In this document: positions 1-9,201 of the stretch, one piece after another
Position numbering within the stretch: position 1 is the first letter of the stretch
Layout: every line of letters begins with the position of its first letter
Assembly (NCBI GenBank): GCA_029834535.1
Contig: JAQMWT010000254.1
Span: 1 to 36,330, forward strand
Direction of reading: 5' to 3'
Length of the DNA stretch: 36,330 bases
Origin: Chrysophaeum taylorii
Taxonomy: Eukaryota > Sar > Pelagophyceae > Pelagomonadales > Pelagomonadaceae
Translations under genes and position numbers: made by a program
Notes under the pieces: generated by a model
What the model was told of the DNA's origin: nothing
Databases searched by the model: none
What the model saw: the letters and a program-made list of their open reading frames with translations, nothing else

Positions 1-251
1 TGGAATCAATACTATAAACGGCTTCTTTTGATTCATTAGGCTACACACGATTTCGAACAGACACATGCATTTACGCTAAAGTCCGCTGACGCTACTTCTA
101 ATTTGCACGCTTTCAGTAGACGATTGTCGTCATTACTTGTAACTTCGGAAACTCTACGTCGTGAGTTCCAGCAAGCCCTGAAAAGGAATACTCAGTCGAC
201 ACCTTCGAGGAAGTCCATACTCTCTAGGCATGCGCATAACGCGTACAACTG
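1..251 (+). pseudogene. Ty1/copia reverse transcriptase fragment (cut by window edge)
   Basis: Short conceptual peptides in shifting frames match the middle of a copia reverse transcriptase. A G-Y-T-R-F-R-T-D-T-C-I-Y-A stretch at about 39-80 corresponds to the family's 'GF..s..D.cly' segment. A later L-L-V-T-S-E-T-L-R-R-E-F-Q stretch corresponds to the part after the 'VDD' active site, which is itself degraded here. Stop codons and frame changes show decay. It leads directly into the RNase H part that follows. The family call rests on the order of these motifs. Confidence 0.5.
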
Positions 252-1281
252 ATGGCCCTATCACTGGACTGTCAGGCTAAACTTGACGCATTGTTCGAAG
301 AGTACCCCATTTTAATGCAGTTACGTCCCACTTCCACACCGATGTCACCATCAACTACGTATATAACTGGAGAGCCATCTTCTGATATGGACAAGTTATT
401 TCGTACCTTCTCCACTCTACTCGGCAAACTTTCTTTTGTCCAATTAGCTTGTCGCCCTGATTTATCCCAAAGCCTTAGTCGTTGCTCTCGAGGAATGCAT
501 AATCCAGCATTTCTACATGTTCAAGTACTAACAGGAACGCTTCGCTACTTGCGCAAGCCCGAGAATCGTAATCTTCGCCTCTGGTACTACTCTGGTTCTT
601 CCGCTCTAATGGACCATCTTCGACTTCTTATCGGTAATCGTACTGACATGGCTACCATGTTGGACTACACTAAAGAACAAGTTAATTCAGGTAATTTTGA
701 TCCACTGGTCGCATTCGTTGATGCCGATAATGCACCCTCTTATGAACAAGACCGCAAATCTACAACCGGTTACGCTATATTTTTGTTTGGTTCTCTCATC
801 ACTTGGAAGTCTAAGCTGCAGCCTATCACAGCTACTTCTACGCATGAGAGTGAACTTATCGCCCTTAATATGTGCGCCGATGATGTGGTCTGGTTACGCA
901 AATTGCTAACGGAAGTGGCATTCGTTATAAATCCTCACTTCTATCTCCGCCAACCTTCAGGGAAAGACCTGCTACTAGATAATGATGCTCACGACAATCC
1001 CCTCCCATCGGACATGTCGCATACATGTAACAGTCCTATACTTGGAGATTCGGCTCTGCTATTCATCTATCAAATAACCCGACAGCGCGACTACTAAAGC
1101 TATCAGCACACGCTGGTTCCGTATACGCGACTACGTACAGTTAAAACGAATACGCCTACATCATGTTTCCGGTACCCATAATATCGCCGATGGATTTACC
1201 AAACCCTTTGGAGCTCCACTCTTCAGCAGATTTCGCACGTTACTCGGCTTACAACAACCCATAGCTCAACAATATGGTTAA
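252..1281 (+). pseudogene. Ty1/copia RT thumb and RNase H domain, decayed
   Basis: The open frame 252-1097 reads as the C-terminal third of a copia Pol. It has the connection region 'CRPDLSQSLSRCSRGM', the tether 'LRYLRKPENRNLRLWYY', and RNase H motifs: first Asp in 'AFVDADNAPSYEQDRKSTTGY', then 'ITWKSKLQP' and the Glu in 'THESELIAL'. After 1060 the frame shifts twice. The homologous end continues through 'NNPTARLLKLSAH' (from 1073) and 'HHVSGTHNIADGFTKP' to a TAA at about 1279-1281, matching the family's 'hi.t..n.aDi.TKpl' C-terminus. The block is visibly more AT-rich than the copia at 7031 and belongs to a different family. Its 5' part lies outside the window and no LTR was identified. Confidence 0.8.
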
Positions 1282-1551
1282 TCATTACCCTTCATTATGT
1301 CCGAAATGTCTTTAAACTAGCCCTGCTATGCAAAGGGATACTGGCTTGCTAAAATGTGAAATGCTACAAAAAAATGTGATGTGGAGATTCCTCTTATGAT
1401 GAATCCCACTAAAAAACAAAGATGCTGCGAGCCGACGCCACTCTACCCTGAACCGTGGTCGCGGTGGTATACTGTTACTAACCCCACCTTTTAATGCTCT
1501 TACTCCAAGCGTTGCACCGACTAGTTCCCTAATCGGAAACATCAAACCTAT

Positions 1552-2114
1552 TTGTCGGTGGCGCAAGGACATCAATCTACGCCCGTGACGCCCAAGGCGC
1601 CCAAGGCAACTGCCCAACAACAGTCTAAATCGCAAGCAGCAAAGTCCGAGTATTTCCTGCTCAAACACTGTAAGTTTGACGTATTAGCGATGATGTCCGG
1701 GAACGTTACTGCTCTTGGTTCATCGCCACCCAACTTTCTCATTCCGCAACACAAGGACCCCAGTGCTGGCTTAAGTCTTTGCAGCAGCTGCTTACGGAAG
1801 CACAACAGACAGAGTTTGTAGATAATGTCCAATATCTTAGTTCTGCTGTGCGTCAAAGCTGCGTATTCGAAACGCCCCCGCTATATCTCCTAACGAGGGA
1901 ATACGTTTCACGCTTCCACCCATTAAAGGGTTGTCAAAGTACATGTGACGTACAAAGTGCTACAATAAAACTGATATGCCGGGCACACCAGTCGCCTCAT
2001 CATCTGTAATGAAGATGAACTTAAAACTGACAGGATTCGCCAAATTATTGAGGATCTCGCGTCTGAGCAACACGCATCGCACTGCTTTGACGTACCGCGC
2101 CCTTTCTTGTTGAT
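1552..2114 (+). pseudogene. decayed coding region of unknown function (possible gag-like ORF)
   Basis: No frame stays open for long, but protein-like stretches succeed each other in different frames. There is a low-complexity Q/A/K/S run at about 1552-1670, a stretch around 1690-1860 ending 'LLTEAQQTEFVDNVQYL', and an acidic stretch at about 2010-2110 that includes 'NEDELKTDRIRQIIEDLAS'. These run into the two longer open frames that follow, so the whole 1.5-3.4 kb may be one broken gene. I do not recognise the family. Its position downstream of the copia RNase H and its similar AT-rich composition suggest a retroelement gag or accessory protein, but this is only inference. Confidence 0.3.
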
Positions 2115-2657
2115 TTGTGCGCTGTGCGATCGGTCACACCATGGGATAGCTTTAATTCGCAACAGTCAGCAACCATTCCAACTGTCTTGTTTTATGATCC
2201 AGCTGCCCACACTAGAGCTATAATCCTCCGCCTTGGAAAGTCAATTGCTATTAACAAGCAGCTCAAAGAGGCAATCATGCAGACTGCGACATCCCTTAAA
2301 GTTGATGCCTCTAAAATCATTGTTAACCTTGACGATAGCACCATGCTTTTACTTCAGCTGCCCTTTATTTCGAGTGTAAATCTTGAGATTCTTGTAGCAG
2401 CTTGGTCTTTGTTACAGTCTGTTGAAGATAAAGTATGTGTAGTAACCAACCCGGATGAGCTACTTAACGTGCTTGTCGAACGCTTCGTTAATGATGTTTC
2501 CCACCAATTTAACGCAATCTCCTCCGAGACGTTACCGCCAATGCTTAATTATTTTCGTCAACTATCACTTGTACAGCAAACTGCCTTTAAAAATGTGCTA
2601 ATCCAGGTTGGCTACCCTTCGGACATAATTGATGTCTTTTCAGATGATATCTTCTGA
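2115..2657 (+). CDS. unknown protein, first frame of a two-frame ORF
   Basis: This is a 180-codon open frame of unrecognised family with no catalytic motif. It is rich in Leu, Ile, Val and Ser and looks mostly helical, with no signal peptide or clear membrane segment. The ATG at 2115 is not convincing, because protein-like sequence continues upstream in another frame. It ends 'DVFSDDIF' at a TGA. The next open frame begins inside its last 29 bases in the +1 phase and has the same composition. The two therefore look like one protein split by a frameshift, either decay or programmed shifting at about 2630-2657. Confidence 0.35.
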   Translation: MCAVRSVTPWDSFNSQQSATIPTVLFYDPAAHTRAIILRLGKSIAINKQLKEAIMQTATSLKVDASKIIVNLDDSTMLLLQLPFISSVNLEILVAAWSLLQSVEDKVCVVTNPDELLNVLVERFVNDVSHQFNAISSETLPPMLNYFRQLSLVQQTAFKNVLIQVGYPSDIIDVFSDDIF

Positions 2658-3384
2658 AGATGTTTCACCAGCGCCGATCGACAATCCACCCGCTGAACCC
2701 ACGCCAGATAAAGCTAACGACAATATGGCTGAATCTTTACACCAATTAAAAGAAGAGGTTCGGTCTTTATCCTTACGTCTCACTAATACCGAACAGCAAT
2801 TGATGGCGCGAGATCAACAACTATCGCTTGCACTAACATCTCTCACACAGATGCAAGAGACTTACGAAAATTTAAACACTCAAGTGATCGAGAACATCAA
2901 GCATGTGTCTCTATTAGACAACATCTTGTCAAGTCTTCAGATGCATCAAGACACCATAATCCCGTCCTCTGCTGTATTTGTCCATATCATTTCTCGGTCG
3001 CTTATCTCATCTATTGGACAGCTCCCTCCAGATACGTATAATGAGGCACAGCGAGTTCAAATCGACGCAGCAGCTCATCACCTCCACACAGCTATGTCTG
3101 ATGCACATGATCGTGTTATTCCTGCATTGGATCTACACGCTCTTACACCCGATGCTGCTATGTCTTTCCTTTCGTCTGTCATATCACCCTTGGTCACCTT
3201 GAGTGATGCAATGACTACGCACAATACCAACACTGCTAACGACCTACCCTCTGATGATCATAATTCGTCTCCAGAGTTAAAGGAACTGGACGATAATAGC
3301 GAAGATGAATTGGACCACACATCTGATGTTGTGGATACTGATACAGCTTCTTTGCGTAACATCACAACACGCTCGACATCATAA
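2629..3384 (+). CDS. unknown coiled-coil protein, second frame of a two-frame ORF
   Basis: This 251-codon frame overlaps the preceding one. It has a proline-rich linker (PAPIDNPPAEPTPDKAND), then a clear heptad coiled coil at about residues 34-90 (ESLHQLKEEVRSLSLRL, then repeated Q-L and Q-Q-L steps). A helical middle follows, and the end is strongly acidic (ELKELDDNSEDELDHTSD). Coiled coil plus acidic tail would suit a structural Gag-like protein, but there is no zinc knuckle or major homology region that I can see. It ends at TAA 3382-3384. Function unknown; the link to the upstream copia fragment is by position and base composition only. Confidence 0.35.
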   Translation: MMSFQMISSEDVSPAPIDNPPAEPTPDKANDNMAESLHQLKEEVRSLSLRLTNTEQQLMARDQQLSLALTSLTQMQETYENLNTQVIENIKHVSLLDNILSSLQMHQDTIIPSSAVFVHIISRSLISSIGQLPPDTYNEAQRVQIDAAAHHLHTAMSDAHDRVIPALDLHALTPDAAMSFLSSVISPLVTLSDAMTTHNTNTANDLPSDDHNSSPELKELDDNSEDELDHTSDVVDTDTASLRNITTRSTS

Positions 3385-4322
3385 TTAATTTGTCCTGTTC
3401 TGTTGTTGTTTGTTCCATTGTCCACTGTTTTCATGTATATTGCACAAGTTCCGCCTCAAGAACGTCTGAAATGCATAAACCGTTTCCACACGTTGAGGGG
3501 GTCCAGAGAGCTACACTATTATGTGTGCGACACTGGAACATTTCACACCTATCTCTACACGAGGGTTTTCTCTCCGTAATACGGCTTTCCCTCTCTCCTT
3601 CCTTCCTTACCCTTCCGCAATTATATTTCATGACTATGAAGAACCCAGTCTGAAGCTCTTTTCCAACATGGAGTAGGCCTCCAGGTGCGTACCGTCAGGT
3701 ACGGGGTTGTCTGTTTAATTAACAGAGGCTTCGTTCCTCGTTGTCAGTGTAAACGCTTCTATGGGACCTAATGTCCTTAAGGAGTTAGGGCTTAAATCCC
3801 TACCTTGTGTAGTAGCATGTGGCAAGCGGAATGGTCTGTACACGCCTAAGACTGCACGCAGTCTCTACCATGTACCCGAGGGTCAAATCTCTCCACCGTT
3901 CAGCTATACCAAAATCAATTCCCGGGAGAATGCGCTGCGATTTCCAACTCGCACGCGTGTTCGTCGTCACTCGGATCGCACGAACACAAACAACGCTCGC
4001 GTATATTCTCAACGCAAACCGGTCCAATGGAACTCCGTGTGCTTGATCAGGGCTCACGTACAAATTCGGACCACGTAATACAACACGTACGGCAGCACTC
4101 GCCGTCGGCGACCGATGTAGTCGCACGATTCGTGTACTCCACCACGATGGCGGCACAGAAACCTTCCTGACCCCGGTGACAAAATGGGTACTCACCGACT
4201 CGTCCTAGACCTCACTGAACGAGAAAACACGGGACTCGGGGTCGGGTATGCTCGCCACACACCATGCTCACGCTCACCAAGCCTCTCAACAAGATGGAGC
4301 GATGGTATATGATAGCAAGGAT
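3385..4322. other. no recognisable gene
   Basis: Short open frames occur on both strands (for example 3761-4078 plus and 3800-4195 minus), but none has family features and they overlap each other. An AT-rich near-palindrome (CTGTTTAATTAACAG) lies near 3710-3724. The composition changes from AT-rich to GC-richer at about 3900, so a boundary between two elements probably lies here. I could not identify LTR ends or target-site duplications. Confidence 0.4.
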
Positions 4323-4660
4323 ACAAGTGCAGGCCAGTAAGTTCACCTAGTCCCAATCTCTAACCCCAGTAAGTTCACCTGGTACCAGTAAGTTCACCTG
4401 GTCAGTAAGTTCACCTAGTCCAAATCTTAACCCCTGCAAGTTCGGCGTAAACCCACTGCAGCTCACACCCACTCCTTCGAGCTCGTCGCCTGCCTCCGCC
4501 AATCTAAGCTGCTTTGATCCGCACACCCCGCTAACCTTCGAGTTTACCCTAAAACCCCAGTAAGTTCACCTGGTCCCGCAAGTTACCTGGTCACATATTC
4601 CCAGTCCTTCAAACCCCAGTAAAGCTCACCTGGTCCCAGTAAGCCACCTAAGGCGCGCGG
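4323..4660 (+). repeat. left terminus and subterminal repeat array of composite A
   Basis: After the terminal ACAAGTGCAGGCC, the motif AGTAAGTTCACC followed by TGG or TAG recurs at irregular spacing in about seven perfect or damaged copies. A 120-bp spacer around 4441-4560 interrupts the array and also occurs, inverted, at about 6800-6905 and 30862-30972. The unit CCAG-TAAGTTCAC-CTGG has a 4-bp inverted repeat at its ends. Such arrays are typical of protein-binding sites near transposon ends. Confidence 0.75.
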
Positions 4661-5180
4661 GACGCCGGGAGGGGGCTTATAGGTATTGCGTGTGCACGGG
4701 GTAGGGTGGAGTCGTCACTCAGAAGAGCATCCTGTTGCCGATCGACAGAGAGCCACGCGTAGCTGAGGGACGCCGACGCTGAGGCGTTTCGGCTCTGTTG
4801 ACCGTTTGTCGGCGGCTCTGCGGAGCTGGCGTTGAGGAGCCCGGTGACACGATCGAGATCATGGTTTGCGCCGTTGCAGTGGCCGTGCGACGGGTCGAGT
4901 TGCGAAGACTTTAAGCCGGATCAATAGCATGCTGTTGGTTGTCAGGAGCCGAAAACCTCGACTGTGGGCCAGCGAGCGTCGTATTCCGACCCAACATAGT
5001 CGGCCGAAGAACCCGACGCCTGTCTCGGGGGGAAAAAGAACGTGTCATGCGCGTTGTTGTCCAATAACACGTTTCGACGGGGCGGAGAATGGCGCGCAAA
5101 GAGCCGCGGGTCGGGAATAGCCGCGAGGTGCCGTAGGCTTGAGGATCAATCCTCGCGGGCCTGATCCTACCCTGAATCGG
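4660..5180 (-). pseudogene. Helitron/Pif1-type helicase C-terminus, heavily decayed (A left arm)
   Basis: This is the most damaged of four related copies; it is recognised by alignment with the inverted copies at 5709-6300 and 30165-30700. Shared landmarks include the GGGACGCCGGGAGGGGG block, GATCGACAGAGAGCCACG, TTGGTTGTCAGG, and the end GATCCTACCCTGAATCGGGG. The stretch that would encode the motif VI 'TINKSQGQT' is disrupted here (near 4790-4830). No usable reading frame remains. Identity as helicase rests on the better copies. Confidence 0.6.
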
Positions 5181-5191
5181 GGACAAACAAA

Positions 5192-5339
5192 CAAATCCCA
5201 CATCTTCATGCTTCCCACACTTTCTCTTAGCAGTCGACATTTAAAGACAACAACAAACATCTTCCTACCCCACAAACCCACCCACATCCTTCATGCTCCC
5301 CACACACACCCCCCTCTTAGCAGTCGACATTTAAAGACA
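5192..5339 (+). repeat. two tandem copies of the ~75-bp 'TTTAAATGTCGAC' unit
   Basis: A damaged copy (about 5192-5249) and a good copy (5266-5339) both end CTCTTAGCAGTCGACATTTA followed by AAGACA. The good copy starts TACCCCACAAACCCACCCAC and carries a C/A-rich stretch. The unit recurs in inverted orientation at 5555-5693 and at five other places in the window. Confidence 0.8.
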
Positions 5340-5420
5340 AAGAAACAAACAGACAAACATCTGTCGATTAGTAGTTAGGACTACAAGAATACAGCAAGAA
5401 TGCTTATCGCAAGAGATAGG

Positions 5421-5520
5421 TATGATGTCACTAAGAAGATAGGGAAAGGTGTCCCGTTGAACGGGTATCAAGCCTCGAGAGAGGGGGGGTAAGCCTTAGC
5501 GGTCAGGAGTTGCCGCCACA
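5421..5520 (+). repeat. diverged 3' part of a gypsy-family LTR
   Basis: The stretch GGTAAGCCTTAGCGGTCAGG and the end GTTGCCGCCACA match the right-hand ends of the LTRs at 16143-16456 and 22600-22913, where GGTAAGCCTTAGGAGGCGGG precedes GTTGCCGCCACA. Upstream it also shares the ATGATGTCA element in damaged form. The left edge and TSD cannot be placed. It sits directly against a scrap of nuclease-gene sequence at 5521, as if it inserted into that gene. It lies opposite in orientation to the solo LTR at 6408. Confidence 0.55.
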
Positions 5521-5544
5521 GGGCGGCCTGGGCGGGGTTCCCCG
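5521..5544 (-). pseudogene. scrap of the PD-(D/E)XK nuclease-like gene 3' end
   Basis: The 24 bp beginning GGGCGGCCTGGGCGGGGTTC are the inverse of 29524-29547 in the nuclease-like gene of composite B, and match the inverted duplicate near 30057-30080 with one or two differences. This shows that composite A once carried the same cargo and lost nearly all of it. Confidence 0.55.
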
Positions 5545-5554
5545 TTTGTCTGTT

Positions 5555-5693
5555 TGTCTTTAAATGTCGACTGCTAAGAGGGGGGTGTGTGTGGGGAGCA
5601 TGAAGGATGTGGGTGGGTTTGTGGGGGGTCTGTTTGTCTTTAAATGTCGACTGCTAAGAGGGGGGTGTGTGTGGGGAGCATGAAGGATGTGGG
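5555..5693 (-). repeat. two tandem inverted copies of the ~75-bp unit
   Basis: Copies start with TGTCTTTAAATGTCGACTGC at 5555 and 5635, separated by GGTCTGTT. They mirror the copies at 5192-5339, so the centre of composite A is itself palindromic. Confidence 0.85.
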
Positions 5694-5708
5694 TCTGTTT
5701 GTCTCCCG

Positions 5709-6300
5709 ATTCAGGGTGAGGATCAGGTAGGCCCGCGAGCCAGGCATTGATCCTCAAAGCCGTATACGGCGACCTCGCAGACTATTTCCACGACCCGCGG
5801 CGGCTCTTTCAGCGCGCCATTCTCACGCCCCGTCGAAACGATGTTGTCGACGCTGACAACGCGCGCATGACCGCGGCCTTTTTTTCCCGGAGACGAGGCG
5901 TCGGAGTTCTTTTCGGGACTAGGCTGCGTCGGAAGACGACGCCTCGCTCTTTACAGTAGAGTTTTCAACTCCCTGACAACCAACGGCATGCTGACTTTGA
6001 GGGCGAGCTTAAGGTCTTCGCAACCTCGACCCCGTCGCACGGCCACTGCAACGGTACCAGATACATGATCGATCGTGTCGTTGTCACCGAGGCTCCTCCA
6101 ACCTGCATCCCTTAAGGCCCGCCTACGCCAAACGATCAACAAGAGCCAGGGCCAGACGCCCCGCGGGGTCGGCGTCCTCTTGCCCAAGCCCGTCTTCCGC
6201 CACGTCCAGCTCTACGTGGCTCCCTGTCGATCGGCAACCCCGAGGATATCCTCTTCTGGGTCGACGGCTCCACCGTACCCCACACGTGCAACGCAATACC
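5709..6300 (+). pseudogene. Helitron/Pif1-type helicase C-terminus, decayed (A right arm)
   Basis: Read in shifting frames, this is the last ~200 residues of a Helitron RepHel or Pif1-type helicase. 'YGDLADYFHDPRRLFQRAIL' then 'TPRRNDVVDADNARM' (about 5765-5869) matches the conserved 'RAIL.P.N..v..iN..m' block. A 'VEF.NSLTTNGM' stretch follows at about 5950-5990. 'HGHCNGTRYMI' (6035-6070, another frame) matches 'GLcNGTRl'. 'RQTINKSQGQT' (6126-6155, another frame) matches SF1 motif VI, followed by 'VGVLLPKPVFRHVQLYVA', the family's 'VgvyL..pvFsHGQLYVAlSR'. At least three frameshifts break it. The Rep (HUH) domain and helicase motifs I-IV are absent. It starts abruptly at the arm boundary GATTCAGGGT. 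Confidence 0.85.
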
Positions 6301-6329
6301 GATAAGCCCCCTCCCGGCGTCTACACGCG

Positions 6330-7030
6330 CACTGTAGGTGGACTTACTGGGACCAGGTGAATTTACTGGGGTTAGAGATTGGGATTAGGTGAATATAGTG
6401 ACCAGGTTGTGGCGGCAACCCCCGCCTCCTAAGGCTTACCCCTCTTCTAGGGCCCCCCTTATCAGGGGCACCCTACTCCGCTCTGATGATGTCAGTTTTC
6501 TATATGACATCATCTTCCCTGATTTCTGTGATTCAAGTGCTCTTAATCATAAAGCAACAGCCGATCCTCAAGTTGTGAGGACCAGGCACGGAAGTTGTTT
6601 GTGGTTGTGTGGCGGGAGAACGGCCATCCTCGTCCAGTGACTCCACCAAGGGCACGGACGCGAGCGGCGAGCCAGGATTCGAAGGCACGCCAGGTAGCCC
6701 CTAAAATTCTCCTTACGCCACACAGGTGAACTTACGGGGACCAGGTGAACTTACTGGGACCAGGTGAACTTACTGGGACCAGGTGAACTTACTGGGGGTT
6801 TTAGAGTAATCTCAAAGGTTAGCGGCGTGTGCGGATCAAAGCAGCTTGGATTGGCGGAGGCGAGAGCGACGAGCTCGAAGGAGTGGGTGTGAGCACGAGT
6901 GGGTTTACGCCGAACTTACTGGGGTTAGAGATTTGGACTAGGTGAACTTACTGACCAGGTGAACTTACTGGGACCAGGTGAACTTACTGGGGTTAGAGAT
7001 TGGGACTAGGTGAACTTACTGGCCTGCACT
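6330..7030 (-). repeat. right subterminal repeat array of composite A
   Basis: This is the inverse of the left array, with GGTGAACTTACTGGGACC units at 6350-6407 and 6722-6800, a spacer copy at about 6800-6905, and more units to 7020. The terminal CTGGCCTGCACT is cut at 7030 by the copia insertion. The solo LTR at 6408-6722 interrupts one unit. Confidence 0.8.
6408..6722 (+). mobile_element. solo LTR of the window's Ty3/gypsy family
   Basis: The 315 bp begin TGTGGCG and end CGCCACA, a perfect 7-bp terminal inverted repeat with TG...CA ends. The 5-bp CAGGT lies on each side (6403-6407 and 6723-6727). The sequence matches, in opposite orientation, the LTRs at 16143-16456 and 22600-22913 over its full length. 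No internal element sequence is present, so it is a solo LTR left by recombination between the two LTRs of a full element. It splits one AGTAAGTTCACC repeat of composite A. Confidence 0.9.
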
Positions 7031-7126
7031 TGTGAGGAAGCTATGACACTTACCCCTGCACCACGTATCTAGTATCCCTACGTCATTCCCTTATCGCTAG
7101 TCTAACGCCCCATTCCAGTTGTAACA
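7031..7126 (+). repeat. 5' LTR of copia element 1
   Basis: It starts TGTGAGGAAGCTATGACAC and ends CCAGTTGTAACA, with TG...CA termini. It differs from the 3' LTR at three positions (CTACGTC/CTGCGTC, CTAGTC/CTGGTC, GTAACA/GCAACA). Confidence 0.95.
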
Positions 7127-7138
7127 TGGCAGCAGGTG
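7127..7138 (+). promoter_or_regulatory. primer-binding site of copia element 1
   Basis: TGGCAGCAGGTG follows the 5' LTR with no gap; element 2 has TGGTAGCAGGTG at the same place. TGGTAGCAG is complementary to the 3' end of an initiator-Met tRNA of the AGCAG... type, including CCA. The match stops after nine bases, so the tRNA assignment is tentative. Confidence 0.5.
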
Positions 7139-7227
7139 TTCTCCACGGTCGAGCCTCTGCTTGACTTCGTGGCGACTCCTCCTCGGCTTCAGTTCATTGC
7201 TACGTGTTCGGTTCGTTATCGTCTATC

Positions 7228-9201
7228 ATGTCCTCGATCGAAATTAAAGATAGCAGGCTTTCGCAAAAACTTGATGCCTTCAGCGGTGAGCGACATCCTT
7301 TTCACCAATGGACCCGGCGCCTGGAAAACATGATCATTTCCACCGGTGATCGCATTATCTTGACCAACGACACTTGGACCAGCATTTCCGCCTCTGGCTG
7401 CTCTGAAGAAGAATTTGGTGTTAAGCAGCAACGTTGGTACTCTGCACTGTTCATGGCGCTACCAATGCATGATACTGATCGTGCGGATATCCGTGAAAAC
7501 CGCGATATGAACTTCACGCGGCTTTACAAGCGCATTACCGATGTTTACATGGGCCATGGAGATCGTGTCGCCCAGTCTGCAATTGCTTCCTTGCATTCCT
7601 TGGTATGCAACAATATCGATGAACTTGAGTCTTTTCTTAACAAGTTCATCACTGGTGTTCAAGTTGCTCGGCATCATCAAGATTTCCCTGACACTCTTGC
7701 ATTGCAATTGCTTCAGACGAAAATCCCCGACTCGATCTTGTCTAAGGATCTCATTGCACTTGACCCTAAACTGCGCACATATGATGGTTTCGTTGATCGC
7801 CTCAACAGTAATGTTTTCGATTATCTTCAGACCAAGTCTGCGCTTGTCCATGCTACGCTCCGAGAAAGTCCCCGCCATCGTGAACGTTGCAACTTTTGCG
7901 GTCGTACCAACCATCCTTCTGATAAATGCCTTCATCGTCTCAATGCTTTGCGCTCCCAACAACGTTCCAGCCCTCGCCCATCTTTTCGCCCATCTTTCCG
8001 TAACCGACCTTCGCCTTCATTTTCCTGTGGTTCTATCCATCGCAAGCGCCCACGCCCTACTGACCTTTGTCACTTTTGTGGTATTCCTGGCCATCACCAG
8101 AAAGATTGTCATAAGCGCCAGCGCTATTTGCTCTCCCAAGCCGCCGCCCGCCCTCGCCCTCAGCCTCAATACCCACCTCGGTCCAATCCCCACTACCCAT
8201 CTCGACTCAATCCCCAATACCCACCTCGGCCCCATCCGCCATTCTACCAAAACTATCTTTCCGCCCCCATCCCACTCTTGCCCCCATATCAACCCTCTCC
8301 GCCGCTTCTTGCTTTGCCACCCTCCACCACACCCTCTGTCCCACCTTCCACTGCCATCTCCCCTCCTGACCCATCTCTTTCTGCACCCACCTACCCGTCT
8401 TTTACTTACCATCTTCTTTCTATCTCCCCCTCCATTCATCAAGTTCTTTCCTCCACGAATGCTCTTACCGCTCTGCTCACCGCTCGTGAGCGCGACTACC
8501 TGCACAGCAACAACCTTCGCCTCGTCGTCTACGATACCGGCGCAAACGTCAATCTCTTCAATTCTTCTGCTGGTTTCACTGACCTTGACAACACTAAACA
8601 GCACTCAGTCACTTCTGCTATCGGCACTGGCTCTGTTTTTGGTTCTGGCACTGCTCACTTAACGTTTCCTTCAGTTGGTCCTCTCGACAATCGTGGTCTT
8701 CCTTCTCCTCCACCCACTCTTTCCGCCCCTTATGGTACCCATGTCGCGTTCCCGCATACCCTCATTTCTCCTGGCCTTGGTGACAAACGGATTCTTTCGG
8801 ATCATGCCCTTGAGCAAGTTGGTTACGATTGTCACACGATTCAGGCTGTTGGCCCTGCTCATCCGCAACGCATTGTACGTCACCGACAAACGCATCACGT
8901 TATTCCCCTGCTTCGTCGCCGTGGTCTTCTTTTGATCGTCTGTTGGATCGGCAATAAGACCCCGCTGCACCCTACGCGGACTTCGTTTCACCTGTTGTGG
9001 CATTTTCTTCTTGCCCTCGCGTCCATGACCCTTGTGCGTTTCCCGCTGTGTCTCAACGCACTCAACTTACCTTCGACCTTTGGCATGCTCGTCTTGGTCA
9101 CTATAGTCCCTCTTATATCCGACGTTTGTCTTCTCTCGCTGTTGGCGCACCGCTTTTCCCGAGCTCCGCGTCTCTTTCTTTTTGTCCTGCTTGTGCTCTA
9201 G
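7228..9201 (+). CDS. copia Gag-protease polyprotein
   Basis: Gag forms the virus-like particle and binds RNA, and the protease matures it. I chose the ATG at 7228 (MSSIEIKDSRLSQKLDAFSG) because upstream in-frame starts are non-ATG. Residues ~15-200 are a UBN2-like Gag core. Two CCHC zinc knuckles follow, CNFCGRTNHPSDKC (about 7889-7930) and CHFCGIPGHHQKDC (about 8070-8111). A long Pro/Ser-rich spacer, with a short Y-P-P-R-x-N-P-type repeat at about 8160-8250, precedes the aspartic protease motif 'VVYDTGANVNLF' (about 8525-8560). The end of protease, 'LISPGLGDKRILS', is still in this frame at about 8760-8805. Beyond ~8840 the frame no longer looks like copia, and integrase continues in another frame. 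Confidence 0.9.
   Translation: MSSIEIKDSRLSQKLDAFSGERHPFHQWTRRLENMIISTGDRIILTNDTWTSISASGCSEEEFGVKQQRWYSALFMALPMHDTDRADIRENRDMNFTRLYKRITDVYMGHGDRVAQSAIASLHSLVCNNIDELESFLNKFITGVQVARHHQDFPDTLALQLLQTKIPDSILSKDLIALDPKLRTYDGFVDRLNSNVFDYLQTKSALVHATLRESPRHRERCNFCGRTNHPSDKCLHRLNALRSQQRSSPRPSFRPSFRNRPSPSFSCGSIHRKRPRPTDLCHFCGIPGHHQKDCHKRQRYLLSQAAARPRPQPQYPPRSNPHYPSRLNPQYPPRPHPPFYQNYLSAPIPLLPPYQPSPPLLALPPSTTPSVPPSTAISPPDPSLSAPTYPSFTYHLLSISPSIHQVLSSTNALTALLTARERDYLHSNNLRLVVYDTGANVNLFNSSAGFTDLDNTKQHSVTSAIGTGSVFGSGTAHLTFPSVGPLDNRGLPSPPPTLSAPYGTHVAFPHTLISPGLGDKRILSDHALEQVGYDCHTIQAVGPAHPQRIVRHRQTHHVIPLLRRRGLLLIVCWIGNKTPLHPTRTSFHLLWHFLLALASMTLVRFPLCLNALNLPSTFGMLVLVTIVPLISDVCLLSLLAHRFSRAPRLFLFVLLVL

Noticed and set aside
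1552..2114. Cytosine methyltransferase in the left AT-rich block.
   Set aside because: I looked for motif I, PC and ENV patterns and found none; the similarity to the fragment at 24.7 kb is in base composition only.
3761..4195. Open frames on both strands as a gene.
   Set aside because: The two frames overlap in antisense, have no recognisable domain and lie at a composition boundary.
4323..7030. CRISPR-like array from the repeated AGTAAGTTCACCTGG units.
   Set aside because: Spacing is irregular, the 'spacers' are themselves repeats, and the window is clearly eukaryotic.
7541..8662. 373-codon frame overlapping gag.
   Set aside because: It is the +1 shadow of the Gag-protease frame; its hydrophobic composition comes from the C/T-rich coding strand.
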